Shown: positions 9,226 to 17,011 of the stretch, in pieces
Position numbering within the stretch: position 1 is the stretch's first letter
Layout of the letters: each line of letters begins with the position of its first letter
Assembly: GCA_017474455.1 (NCBI GenBank)
Contig: JAFVHP010000034.1
Coordinates: forward strand, 62,001 to 126,000
Direction of reading: 5' to 3'
From: Lachnospiraceae bacterium
GTDB lineage: Bacteria > Bacillota > Clostridia > Lachnospirales > Lachnospiraceae
Length of the DNA: 64,000 nt
The notes under the pieces: model-generated
The model's input: the letters and a program-made list of their open reading frames with translations, nothing else
Database searches by the model: none
What the model was told of the DNA's origin: nothing
Position numbers and translations under genes: made by a program

Positions 9226-9468
9226 ATGGCTGTTAAAATCAGACTTACAAGAATCGGTGAAAAGAAGGTGCCGCTTTACAGAGTGGTAGTTGCTGATGCA
9301 CTTACACCCAGAAACGGAAAAGCTATCGATGAAATCGGTACATATGACCCTAATACAGAGCCCAGCACGATCAAGATCGACGCTGAAAAGGCAAAAAAGT
9401 GGGTCGCTAACGGCGCGCAGCCCACAAACGCCGTAAAGAAGCTTTTCAAGCTCGCAGGAATCAACTAA
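9226..9468 (+). CDS. rpsP: 30S ribosomal protein S16
   Basis: S16 is a small-subunit protein needed for 30S assembly. The 80 residues begin [14 protein letters not shown] and contain the family's YRVVVAD and IGTYDP motifs. A strong AAGGAGG precedes the ATG. It opens the conserved rpsP-khpA-rimM-trmD-rplS set. Confidence 0.97.
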   Translation: MAVKIRLTRIGEKKVPLYRVVVADALTPRNGKAIDEIGTYDPNTEPSTIKIDAEKAKKWVANGAQPTNAVKKLFKLAGIN

Positions 9469-9474
9469 ACAGTC

Positions 9475-9708
9475 ATGAAAGAACTTGTTGAGGTCATCGC
9501 ACGTTCACTGGTTGATCATCCTGAAGAAGTAGTTGTGACTGAAAAAAAAGAGGGTAAAAACATTAAGATCAGATTACATGTGGCTCCCTCCGATATGGGC
9601 AAGGTCATTGGAAGACAGGGACGTATCGCCAAGGCTATCCGTACTCTGGTCAAATCTGCTTCTACCAGGGAAGATATACGTGTTGATGTAGACATTGATG
9701 ATGAGTAA
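9475..9708 (+). CDS. khpA: KH domain RNA-binding protein KhpA (YlqC)
   Basis: KhpA is a single KH-domain protein that forms a complex with KhpB/Jag and binds RNA. The 77 residues contain the KH loop GKVIGRQGRIAKAIR near residue 40. It starts 7 nt after rpsP. The position between rpsP and rimM is conserved in Firmicutes. Confidence 0.93.
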   Translation: MKELVEVIARSLVDHPEEVVVTEKKEGKNIKIRLHVAPSDMGKVIGRQGRIAKAIRTLVKSASTREDIRVDVDIDDE

Positions 9709-9725
9709 TACTTGTGGAGTTGTGT

Positions 9726-10238
9726 ATGACTGAGCGGTTCAGAGTGGGTGTGATCACATCTGCACATGGACTTCGTGGTGAAGTAAAGGTCTATCCTACT
9801 ACAGACGATCCGCACAGGTTTTCCCTTTTGAAGGAGATCATCCTGGACCAGGGCAATACCGAGAAGGTCCTCAGGATAAAGAACGTACGTTTTTTCAAGA
9901 AAATGGTCATCCTGAAGTTCGACGGACTGGACCGTATTGAAGATGTACAGGCCTTCATTAAAAAGGACCTGCTGATCGACAGGAAAGATGCTCTTCCTCT
10001 TGCCGAAGGGGAGTATTACATTCCTGATCTGATAGGCCTTACTGTTGTTGATGAGGATTCCCTTCCTTTGGGGCAGATCGTTGATGTGCTGCAGACTGCG
10101 GCGAACGACGTATATGTTGTCAGGGATCAGGCCGGGAAAGAATTCATGATTCCAAAGATCAGCGAATGTATTCTCGATACCGATCCTGAAGCCGGCATTA
10201 TGAAAGTTCATCTGCTGCCGGGACTTTTGGATCTTTAG
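9726..10238 (+). CDS. rimM: Ribosome maturation factor RimM
   Basis: RimM assists maturation of the 30S head and binds S19. The protein (170 residues from this start) begins RFRVGVITSAHGLRGEVKV, the family N terminus, and has the PRC-barrel segment GEYYIPDLIGLTVVD near the middle. The longest frame starts at GTG 9714, but GGAG at 9716-9719 lies 6 nt before ATG 9726, and this start matches the family length better. It precedes trmD, as usual. Confidence 0.94.
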   Translation: MTERFRVGVITSAHGLRGEVKVYPTTDDPHRFSLLKEIILDQGNTEKVLRIKNVRFFKKMVILKFDGLDRIEDVQAFIKKDLLIDRKDALPLAEGEYYIPDLIGLTVVDEDSLPLGQIVDVLQTAANDVYVVRDQAGKEFMIPKISECILDTDPEAGIMKVHLLPGLLDL

Positions 10239-10247
10239 GATCAGGAT

Positions 10248-10961
10248 ATGATATTTCACGTAATGACCCTTTTTCCGGAAATGATCCTGCAGGGTGCCGG
10301 CCAGAGCATCCTGAAAAGGGCAATGGAAAAAGGGCTGATATCTGTCGATGCGGTCAATATCCGTGACTATACGGATAACAAACACGGCAGGGTCGACGAT
10401 TATACCTACGGCGGCGGCGCCGGGATGCTGATGCAGGCCCAGCCGGTATATGATACATACAGGGCAATACGGGAAAAAACGGATAAAGACCCAAAGGTCA
10501 TTTATCTTTCTCCCCAGGGCAGGCTGTTTAGCCACAAAGATGCGCAGAAGTTCGCGCTCGAAGATGAGCTTATCCTTTTGTGCGGCCATTATGAAGGTAT
10601 CGACGAAAGAGTGATCGAAGAGATCGTCACAGATGAAGTATCGATCGGCGACTATGTCCTGACCGGCGGGGAGCTTGCCGCACTGGTCGTGATCGACGCC
10701 GTTTCCAGGATGATACCCGGCGTGCTTGGCAATGATGATTCCGCCAAAGGCGATTCGTTCCAGAACGGACTGCTGGAGTATCCCCAGTATTCAAGACCCG
10801 AAGTCTGGAGAGGCAAAAGAGTGCCTGAAATCCTTTTATCGGGGGATCACGCCAAAGTGGACGAATGGCGCCTGGAACAGTCCAGGCTGCGGACGATGCA
10901 GAGAAGACCCGATCTTTATCAGAAATATCTGGATGATGAAGATGCTTGCAATCGTCAATAG
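10248..10961 (+). CDS. trmD: tRNA (guanine37-N1)-methyltransferase TrmD
   Basis: TrmD adds the m1G37 methyl group that prevents +1 frameshifting. The 237 residues have the SPOUT knot region with LCGHYEGIDERV and SIGDYVLTGGELA (about residues 110-145) and the N-terminal YTYGGGAGMLM motif. An AGGATCAGG ribosome site precedes the ATG. An 81-codon overlapping frame at its end is a shadow. Confidence 0.97.
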   Translation: MIFHVMTLFPEMILQGAGQSILKRAMEKGLISVDAVNIRDYTDNKHGRVDDYTYGGGAGMLMQAQPVYDTYRAIREKTDKDPKVIYLSPQGRLFSHKDAQKFALEDELILLCGHYEGIDERVIEEIVTDEVSIGDYVLTGGELAALVVIDAVSRMIPGVLGNDDSAKGDSFQNGLLEYPQYSRPEVWRGKRVPEILLSGDHAKVDEWRLEQSRLRTMQRRPDLYQKYLDDEDACNRQ

Positions 10962-10974
10962 GATATGCTAGATT
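10946..10974 (+). promoter_or_regulatory. Possible rplS promoter in the end of trmD
   Basis: TTGCAA (10946-10951), 17 bp, TAGATT (10969-10974), with TG in the extended -10 position (10966-10967). Both hexamers are 4 of 6 matches. It overlaps the trmD stop and would give a leader of about 70 nt before rplS. Confidence 0.4.
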
Positions 10975-10991
10975 AGAATAGTTGTTTTAAG

Positions 10992-11017
10992 GTTCGGAGA
11001 TGGTCCTCTGCCGGAAC
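10992..11017 (+). promoter_or_regulatory. Leader hairpin upstream of rplS, possible L19 autoregulatory leader
   Basis: GTTC (10992-10995), GG, AGA, a 6-nt loop, TCT, CC and GAAC (11014-11017) can form a hairpin with two single-G bulges. Structured rplS leaders are known in Firmicutes. Fit to the known L19 leader model cannot be judged by eye, so this is tentative. Confidence 0.35.
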
Positions 11018-11052
11018 ACGGGCATGAACATCCATAAACAGGAGATTTTGAT

Positions 11053-11427
11053 ATGAACAGAGAAATGATCAAAGAACTTGAAAAAGAACAGTTGAAATCC
11101 GAAGTGCCCGTATTCTCGATCGGTGATACAGTCCGTGTTTCCAACCGCATTAAGGAAGGCAACCGCGAACGTGTCCAGATCTTTGAAGGCGTTGTCATCA
11201 AGAGACAGGGCGGCGGCAGCAGAGAAACATTTACTGTCAGAAAGATTTCCGGCGGTATCGGTGTTGAAAAGACATGGCCCCTTCATTCTCCCAATGTTGA
11301 ATCAGTCAGCGTTGTCAGAGCCGGTAAGGTCAGAAGGGCAAAGCTTCATTATCTGCGCAAGCTGAGCGGCAAGAAGGCAAAGGTCAAGGAGCAGATCACT
11401 GCAAAACCCGTAAAGAAGACCGTCTGA
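11053..11427 (+). CDS. rplS: 50S ribosomal protein L19
   Basis: L19 is at the 30S-50S interface. The 124 residues contain the family signature segments [25 protein letters not shown] and [14 protein letters not shown]. The ATG has an AGGAGA site. A terminator follows at 11450. Confidence 0.97.
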   Translation: MNREMIKELEKEQLKSEVPVFSIGDTVRVSNRIKEGNRERVQIFEGVVIKRQGGGSRETFTVRKISGGIGVEKTWPLHSPNVESVSVVRAGKVRRAKLHYLRKLSGKKAKVKEQITAKPVKKTV

Positions 11428-11449
11428 GCTGTTTAATCATTGATCATCC

Positions 11450-11487
11450 GGGGTGCGGCGCGATGGCGTCTCACCCCTTTTTCTTTT
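11450..11487 (+). terminator. Intrinsic terminator after rplS
   Basis: GGGGTG (11450-11455) pairs with CACCCC (11472-11477), followed by TTTTTCTTTT. It argues against the longest lepB frame, whose GTG at 11453 falls inside the stem. Confidence 0.8.
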
Positions 11488-11503
11488 ACCGTATGAGGAT
11501 CCT

Positions 11504-12091
11504 ATGCCGCTGAGATCTGAACCGTTGTCCTTTTACCGCGATGAGAACAGAAAAAGAGCAGGCAGGCGCAAAGAGTTCCTGCTCTGGCTGCTGTATACAT
11601 TTATTGCTGTTTTTATCGCAGTGATCTTTGTCCGTACATTCGGGCTCAAAGTCAGGACGGCAGGCGCGTCCATGGAACCGCTGATCATGAGCGGCGACAG
11701 TGTTTTTGTTAACAGGCTCTCATACATTATCTCTTCGGTAGGCAAAAACGACGTGATCGCCTTCTATCCCGGAGGAAACACAGACGTCCATCCATATATC
11801 AAAAGAGTCGCAGGCATGCCGGGAGATACGCTTCAGATCGAGAACGGCATCCTCCTGATCAATGGTTTCCCGGATGCGGGACAGTCATCGGATGAGCCGC
11901 TTATAAACGAAGGGATCCTTTCCCAGCCGCTGACTCTCGGCGATCATGAATACTTCGTGCTGAGTGAAAACAAAAAAAGCATCGAAGATTCGAGAAGCGC
12001 GGCGATCGGAGTGGTAAGAACAGAGTATATTATTGGCAAGGTCTGGTTCGTGATCGGATCAGATTCAGGAAGGACCGGATTCATCAGATGA
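11504..12091 (+). CDS. lepB: Signal peptidase I (first copy)
   Basis: Type I signal peptidase removes signal peptides from exported proteins. From this start the protein has 195 residues: a basic N terminus, one membrane helix (about 26-44), the catalytic serine in ASMEP (residue 56) and the catalytic lysine in YIKRVAGMPGD (residue 100). The C-terminal box is diverged, LSENKKSIEDSRS instead of LGDNRxxSxDSR. ATG 11504 is preferred over GTG 11453 because the latter lies in the rplS terminator and GAGG precedes 11504. It overlaps rbgA by 4 nt; a second copy follows rbgA. Confidence 0.92.
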   Translation: MPLRSEPLSFYRDENRKRAGRRKEFLLWLLYTFIAVFIAVIFVRTFGLKVRTAGASMEPLIMSGDSVFVNRLSYIISSVGKNDVIAFYPGGNTDVHPYIKRVAGMPGDTLQIENGILLINGFPDAGQSSDEPLINEGILSQPLTLGDHEYFVLSENKKSIEDSRSAAIGVVRTEYIIGKVWFVIGSDSGRTGFIR

Positions 12092-12912
12092 CAAACCTCG
12101 GCTGGTATCCCGGACATATGACCAAAGCTGTCAGGATGATGGAAGAGGATCTGCGCCTCGTAGATGCCCTGATCGAGCTCGCTGACGCGCGGATACCCGT
12201 TTCCAGCAGGAATCCTGACATTGACCGGCTGTTCAGGGATAAATTCAGGATACTTATCTTTAATAAAGCCGATCTTGCCGATCCGGCAGAAAATGAACGG
12301 ATAAAAGAGTACTTTGAAAGCAGGGGGCAGTCGGTGCTGTTCACTGATGCCCGTGACCGTTCCAACTCCGCTGACATTAAGAGGATACTTCGTCAGCAGT
12401 GCAGCAAAAAACTGGAACGGGACAGGAAACGCGGTATTATCGGAAGGCCTTTAAGGGCAATGGTCGCCGGCATTCCCAATGTAGGCAAGTCTACGCTGAT
12501 CAATTCCTTTATCGGCAAAGCCTCAGCAAAGACAGGGAACAAGCCCGGAGTCACCCGGGGAAAGCAGTGGCTGAGAATGGATAAGGATATTGAGCTTCTG
12601 GATACTCCCGGAATACTCTGGCCGAAACTGGAAGGGGAAAGGACCGGGATCAATCTTGCACTCACAGGATCGATCCGGGAAGAGATCCTTCCGCTGGAGG
12701 AGCTGGCACAGGCTCTCACTGAATATGTAAACGGTCATTATCCCGGGCTTCTGATGGGGAAGTACGGCGGAGAAGACATTGGATCCATTGCCGTTTCCCG
12801 CAATCTGCTCATCAAAGGCGGGGAACCGGATCTGAACAGGGCGGTGCGGCTGCTCCTGGACGATTTCAGAAACGGAAAAATGGGGCGTATCTCGCTGGAA
12901 AGTATCGTGTGA
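12088..12912 (+). CDS. rbgA: Ribosome biogenesis GTPase RbgA (YlqF)
   Basis: RbgA is a circularly permuted GTPase needed for late 50S assembly in Firmicutes. The motif order confirms permutation: NKAD (G4, about residue 57) comes before GIPNVGKST (G1, about 128) and DTPGI (G3, about 172). The N-terminal GWYPGHMTKA is typical of YlqF. The length, 274 residues, is usual. The gene overlaps a signal peptidase gene at each end. Confidence 0.96.
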   Translation: MTNLGWYPGHMTKAVRMMEEDLRLVDALIELADARIPVSSRNPDIDRLFRDKFRILIFNKADLADPAENERIKEYFESRGQSVLFTDARDRSNSADIKRILRQQCSKKLERDRKRGIIGRPLRAMVAGIPNVGKSTLINSFIGKASAKTGNKPGVTRGKQWLRMDKDIELLDTPGILWPKLEGERTGINLALTGSIREEILPLEELAQALTEYVNGHYPGLLMGKYGGEDIGSIAVSRNLLIKGGEPDLNRAVRLLLDDFRNGKMGRISLESIV

Positions 12913-13451
12913 ATATGAAATTTTTGAAATGGTTTCTTGATACAGTCGTATATATAGCTGTTGTTATCCTGCTCACATTTCTTATGGTCAAGTTTGTGGC
13001 GCAGAGAACGGAAGTTTTCGGAACTTCCATGGTGCCTACGCTTGAGAGCGGCGACCAGCTGATCGCCGACAAACTGACCTATCATTTCAGGGATCCCAGA
13101 AGATTCGAGATCGTCATATTCCCGTTCGAATATGAAGAGGAGACCTACTTCATCAAACGCGTCATCGGTCTTCCCGGTGAAACTGTCCGTATCGATTTCC
13201 AGGGGAATATCTATATCGACGGGAAGCTCCTGGAGGAGGACTACGGTTATGAAGTTATGGAAAGCCCGGGGATCGCTGCTGCTGAAATAACCCTTGCGGA
13301 TGACGAGTATTTTGTCCTTGGGGATAACCGTAACGTCAGTAAGGACAGCCGCTCCGCTGATGTCGGCCCGATCAGCCGGGATGTGATCCTGGGGCGGGCA
13401 TTTCTGCGTATCTATCCGTTTTCAAAATTCAGCGTAATGCTGAACAGATAA
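12909..13451 (+). CDS. lepB: Signal peptidase I (second copy)
   Basis: A second type I signal peptidase with 180 residues: a membrane helix at about 12-30, catalytic serine in GTSMVP (residue 40), catalytic lysine in FIKRVIGLPGE (residue 83) and a canonical LGDNRNVSKDSRS box. The start is GTG in a GTGA overlap with the rbgA stop; ATG 12915 two codons later is an alternative. It is closer to the family consensus than the first copy, suggesting this is the housekeeping enzyme. Confidence 0.94.
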   Translation: MNMKFLKWFLDTVVYIAVVILLTFLMVKFVAQRTEVFGTSMVPTLESGDQLIADKLTYHFRDPRRFEIVIFPFEYEEETYFIKRVIGLPGETVRIDFQGNIYIDGKLLEEDYGYEVMESPGIAAAEITLADDEYFVLGDNRNVSKDSRSADVGPISRDVILGRAFLRIYPFSKFSVMLNR

Positions 13452-13465
13452 CCAACCTTTTATTT

Positions 13466-14125
13466 ATGAACAAAGCGGAACGACTGGCCGCAGCCATGGA
13501 AAAAGCTGCTCTCATGCGGTCAAACGAATTGAAGTCCGCTGCCGATGCGGGGGCGGACATTTCTTATATCTGCGGCATCGACGAAGTGGGAAGAGGGCCT
13601 CTTGCCGGTCCCGTTGCAGCCGGCGCGGTGATCTTTCCTGCGGATGCCGTCATTCCACCTGTCAATGACTCCAAAAAGCTCTCAGCCGCCCGCCGGGCAG
13701 CATTATATGACGAGATAGACAGGGCTGCTCTATGCTGGGCTGTTGCTTTTGTTTCGCCCGAAAGGATCGATGAGATCAATATACTGCAGGCGACTCTGGA
13801 AGCCATGCGAAAAGCGATAGGGCTCCTGCCGGTCAGGCCGACGTTTCTTATCGTGGATGCGCTGACGATCCCCGGAGTGGATATCGCGCAGTGCGGACCG
13901 GTCAGGGCAGATGAGAACTACGCGTCGACAGCTGCCGCCAGCATTATGGCCAAAGTGACAAGAGACCGGTATATGGAATCTCTGGACGCGGTCTATCCCG
14001 GATATGGTTTTGCCTCCAATAAGGGGTATGGCACGGCTGAGCATATTAATGCGATACGGACCAGGGGCGTACTCCCGGTCCACAGGAGATCCTTCATAGA
14101 AGGGATAGTGTATGAAAAGGAGTGA
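13466..14125 (+). CDS. rnhB: Ribonuclease HII
   Basis: RNase HII nicks RNA in RNA-DNA hybrids and removes misincorporated ribonucleotides. The 219 residues contain CGIDEVGRGPLAGP near residue 33, with the catalytic Asp-Glu pair, and the later VRADENYASTAAASIMAKVTRD region. The C-terminal SNKGYGTAEH motif is typical. It overlaps yraN by 4 nt. Confidence 0.95.
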   Translation: MNKAERLAAAMEKAALMRSNELKSAADAGADISYICGIDEVGRGPLAGPVAAGAVIFPADAVIPPVNDSKKLSAARRAALYDEIDRAALCWAVAFVSPERIDEINILQATLEAMRKAIGLLPVRPTFLIVDALTIPGVDIAQCGPVRADENYASTAAASIMAKVTRDRYMESLDAVYPGYGFASNKGYGTAEHINAIRTRGVLPVHRRSFIEGIVYEKE

Positions 14126-14511
14126 TCACTTTCGAAAAGACTGACGGACCATCAGGATCCACAAGAAGCACAGGTTCAGTATATGAAGACATGGCTGTCC
14201 GTTATCTGCAGAAACTTGGCTGGCGGATCCTCGAAAGGAACTTCCGGTCGCGGTCCGGTGAGATAGATATCATAGCCGCTGACGGCCGTTCGATCGTGTT
14301 TGTTGAAGTTAAATTCAGAAAAAGTAACAGTTCCGGAACACCGCTCGAAGCAGTTAGCCTTTATAAACAGCGCAGGATATCGAATACGGCGCTGTTTTAT
14401 CTGTATTATGCAAGGATCCCTGAAGAGAGGCCCTGCAGGTTCGATGTTATCGGGATAGACGGCAGTGAACGCATTACACATATCAAAGATGCATTTTATG
14501 CCTGTATCTGA
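14122..14511 (+). CDS. YraN family (UPF0102) nuclease-like protein
   Basis: This 129-residue protein has the restriction endonuclease-like core motifs SGEIDIIA and VFVEVKFR, matching the YraN/UPF0102 family; its substrate is not established. The GTG start overlaps the rnhB stop (GTGA), as rnhB and yraN are often coupled. The C terminus CRFDVIGI completes the fold. Confidence 0.92.
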   Translation: MITFEKTDGPSGSTRSTGSVYEDMAVRYLQKLGWRILERNFRSRSGEIDIIAADGRSIVFVEVKFRKSNSSGTPLEAVSLYKQRRISNTALFYLYYARIPEERPCRFDVIGIDGSERITHIKDAFYACI

Positions 14512-14525
14512 GGAGATACGAAGCC

Positions 14526-15578
14526 TTGAACAGAGAATCCGCGTCATCTAAAAAAGACTATATATCTCTTGCCAATGTGATCTCCGCGGCTGCGGTAGTG
14601 TATCTGCATGCCAACGCGTGCTTCTGGACGTTCAGCGATGACCTTCCCTACTGGAAAAGCGCCAATATCATAGAAGGCCTGTTTTTCTTTGCCGTTCCCG
14701 TATTTCTGATGAACACAGGCGCCACTCTGATCGACTACCGCAAAAGATACGGCATTGCCGAATATTTCCGGAAAAGGGTACGGAAGACTGTAATACCTTA
14801 TTTATTCTGGAGTATCGCCGGCCTCCTGTTCCAGCTGTTCATTGTCGGCGGGATCTCAAAGGAAGAGGTAAGTGCCGTATATATCCTGAACGGGCTTCTG
14901 ACAGGTCATATCGTTTATTATTATTACTTTTTTATCGGACTGTTCGCTGTTTACCTGTGCATCCCTCTGTTTGCCGCCGTAGCGCAGGAGAGCAGGATCA
15001 GAGTTTTTACCTATCTTGCAGCGGTCACTGTTTTTTTTAACGCCCTGATACCCGCCGTGATCTACTGCTCGGGCTATGACATTGCGTATGACTTCTCTGT
15101 CCCCGCGGCAGGAGGATATCTTTTATATATCCTGCTCGGCTATATTCTCTCCGGGACCGATTTCAGTAAAAAGACCAGGATCGTTTTTTATCTGGCCGGG
15201 CTTCTGGGCCTTGTCCTGAAGATCCTGCTGACATATCATTTCTCAATGTCCGCCGGCGTGATCGCAGTTTTCTTTGAGGACTATATGAGTCTTCCGGCCA
15301 TACTCTACAGCTGCGGGGTATATGTTTTCTTCAGGTATGAAGGAGAGAAGCTCCTTAAGAATGCTTCCGTCAGGAAAGCAGTGCGTTTCCTTTCGGATTA
15401 CACGATGGGGTACTATCTGCTTCACTTCTTCGTCCTCAGACTGTTTATCGAGTATCTGCCGGTCACCGTCTTTTCACCGGTATACAGATTCGTTCTCCCG
15501 GTTCCGGCCATTATTATCATGACAGTATTCATCTGGCTGATAAGAAAGATCCCGGCTGGCCGATGGATCCTTCCATAA
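14526..15578 (+). CDS. Membrane acyltransferase, acyltransferase 3 family
   Basis: The 350-residue protein is hydrophobic, with about ten membrane segments spread over its length, and starts with the family pattern ISLANVISAAAVVYLHAN, whose histidine is the likely catalytic residue. Members O- or N-acylate sugars, peptidoglycan or other extracytoplasmic polymers. The acceptor here is unknown. The start is TTG, supported by AGGAGA about 10 nt upstream. It is the last + strand gene before a convergent gene, and its 3' end contains the terminator of that gene. Confidence 0.85.
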   Translation: MNRESASSKKDYISLANVISAAAVVYLHANACFWTFSDDLPYWKSANIIEGLFFFAVPVFLMNTGATLIDYRKRYGIAEYFRKRVRKTVIPYLFWSIAGLLFQLFIVGGISKEEVSAVYILNGLLTGHIVYYYYFFIGLFAVYLCIPLFAAVAQESRIRVFTYLAAVTVFFNALIPAVIYCSGYDIAYDFSVPAAGGYLLYILLGYILSGTDFSKKTRIVFYLAGLLGLVLKILLTYHFSMSAGVIAVFFEDYMSLPAILYSCGVYVFFRYEGEKLLKNASVRKAVRFLSDYTMGYYLLHFFVLRLFIEYLPVTVFSPVYRFVLPVPAIIIMTVFIWLIRKIPAGRWILP

Positions 15579-15590
15579 GCCGCCGGGATC
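15541..15590 (-). terminator. Terminator hairpin for the PRPP synthetase gene
   Basis: GATCCCGGC (15548-15556) and GCCGGGATC (15582-15590) form a perfect 9-bp stem. Read on the minus strand it is followed by TTTCTTA, so it suits the convergent gene at 15617. It is inside the 3' coding end of the acyltransferase. Confidence 0.5.
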
Positions 15591-15616
15591 ATAATAAACA
15601 AGTCTGTACTGCCGGA

Positions 15617-16849
15617 TCAGAACTCCGTCATTTCCAGTTCCTTTGAATCATCCGCTGTCTGCATATGCTGGTTGTATTTGGCAAGGATCTCGTGGATCTT
15701 GTCCGTGGGGGCGCTGACATTGGTTATGCTCTCGTCATGGTTCATAAAATCAATGATATTTGCAAGGAATTTGCTCATATCGGCTTCCACGAACCATTCC
15801 CTTGAAAACAGTTCTTCGGGAAGATAGGTGAGGTTGCTGCATACGACCCTGTCAAAATCTCCGTGTGCAAAAGCTTTGTCGAACACATCCAGACCGTCTG
15901 TGAACAGTCCGAATGTCGTGCACAGGAAAACGCGGTTCGCGTGCTTTTCCTTGAGCTGCCTCGCCGTATCAAGGATGCTCCCGCCCGATGAGATCATATC
16001 GTCTATCACGATGGCGTCTTTGCCTGACAGGTCGGAGCCGAGGAACTCGTGCGCCACGACCGGGTTCTTGCCGCCGACGATCACGGAATAGTCCCTGCGT
16101 TTATAGAACATGCCTGTATCCGCGCCGATCACGTTGGCGAAGTATACGGCACGGTCCAGGGCGCCTTCATCCGGACTGATCACGACCGTATGGTCCTTAT
16201 CCACGATAAGATCATCGGGATAGGCGCGCATGAGAGATTTCAGGAACTGGTACGGGGTATTGAAATTATCAAAATTGAACAGCGGTGCGACACTCTGGAT
16301 CCTGGGATCATGCGCGTCGAAGGTGATGAAATTATTAATGCCCATATCCACAAGTTCCTGAAGCATATTGGCCGCGTCCAGCGATTCCCTTCCGGAACGG
16401 GCATGCTGCCTTCCTTCATATAAGAAAGGCATGATCACATTGATCCTTCTGGCTTTGCCGTTTATGGCCGAGATCACCCGCTTCAGGTCCATAAAATGAT
16501 CATCCGGAGACATATGGTTGATGAATCCGTTCATTTCATACGTGATGGAATGATTGGTGATATCGACCAGAATATAAATATCCTTTCCGCGCGCGGAATC
16601 AAGAAGGACAGCCTTTCCTTCGCCGGTATCCAGCCTCTTCAGATCGACGTGGAGACGGTAATCGTTCTTTACATAGCCGCTGAAAGCAGGATCGCTCTTG
16701 ACGATGCTGTGGTCGGCTTTTCTGAACTGGCTCAGCCAGTTGTTTACCTGTTCGCCCAGTATCCTGCACGATTCCAGCGGTATGAGGGCAAGGGAAGAAT
16801 TGGGTATCTTGCGCTCCAGCTGCTGATACAGTTTGATATCTTCGGACAT
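15617..16849 (-). CDS. prs: Ribose-phosphate pyrophosphokinase
   Basis: The enzyme makes PRPP from ribose 5-phosphate and ATP for nucleotide, histidine and tryptophan synthesis. The 410-residue protein is longer than the 310-320 residues of the classical enzyme. It has the conserved FDAHDPRIQ segment near the middle, the SPDEGALDRA segment and the PRPP-binding motif VIDDMISSGGS. An AAGGAG site precedes the ATG on the minus strand. It is transcribed alone, divergent from der. Confidence 0.93.
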   Translation of the reverse strand: MSEDIKLYQQLERKIPNSSLALIPLESCRILGEQVNNWLSQFRKADHSIVKSDPAFSGYVKNDYRLHVDLKRLDTGEGKAVLLDSARGKDIYILVDITNHSITYEMNGFINHMSPDDHFMDLKRVISAINGKARRINVIMPFLYEGRQHARSGRESLDAANMLQELVDMGINNFITFDAHDPRIQSVAPLFNFDNFNTPYQFLKSLMRAYPDDLIVDKDHTVVISPDEGALDRAVYFANVIGADTGMFYKRRDYSVIVGGKNPVVAHEFLGSDLSGKDAIVIDDMISSGGSILDTARQLKEKHANRVFLCTTFGLFTDGLDVFDKAFAHGDFDRVVCSNLTYLPEELFSREWFVEADMSKFLANIIDFMNHDESITNVSAPTDKIHEILAKYNQHMQTADDSKELEMTEF

Positions 16850-16866
16850 TTGGATCTCCTTATTTA

Positions 16867-16927
16867 CTGATATATCAGGATTTCTCTATGACTTTTTCAT
16901 TCTAGCTTTTTGATAAATGCAAAACAA
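16867..16927 (-). promoter_or_regulatory. prs promoter and leader palindrome
   Basis: On the minus strand, TTGTTT (16922-16927), 17 bp, TAGAAT (16899-16904). Downstream in the leader is a perfect 12-bp palindrome, CTGATATATCAG (16867-16878), just before the ribosome site. The -35 is weak (3 of 6), the -10 good (5 of 6). Confidence 0.55.
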
Positions 16928-16934
16928 GCGAAAC

Positions 16935-16963
16935 TTTACATAAGAAAGGGGATTATGTAAAAT
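16935..16963 (+). promoter_or_regulatory. der promoter coinciding with a 9-9-9 inverted repeat
   Basis: TTTACA (16935-16940), 17 bp and TAAAAT (16958-16963) form a good promoter. The same bases form an inverted repeat, TTTACATAA (16935-16943) and TTATGTAAA (16953-16961), separated by 9 nt. One arm covers the -35 and the other reaches into the -10, a layout suited to an operator, but no regulator is known. Confidence 0.65.
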
Positions 16964-17011
16964 AGACAGGAATTTGGACAGGTTGTTTAATGATTATAAG
17001 TCAGAGGTATT

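Noticed and set aside
9516-10589. 357-codon minus-strand ORF
   Set aside because: Antisense to khpA, rimM and trmD, all real; no start signals.
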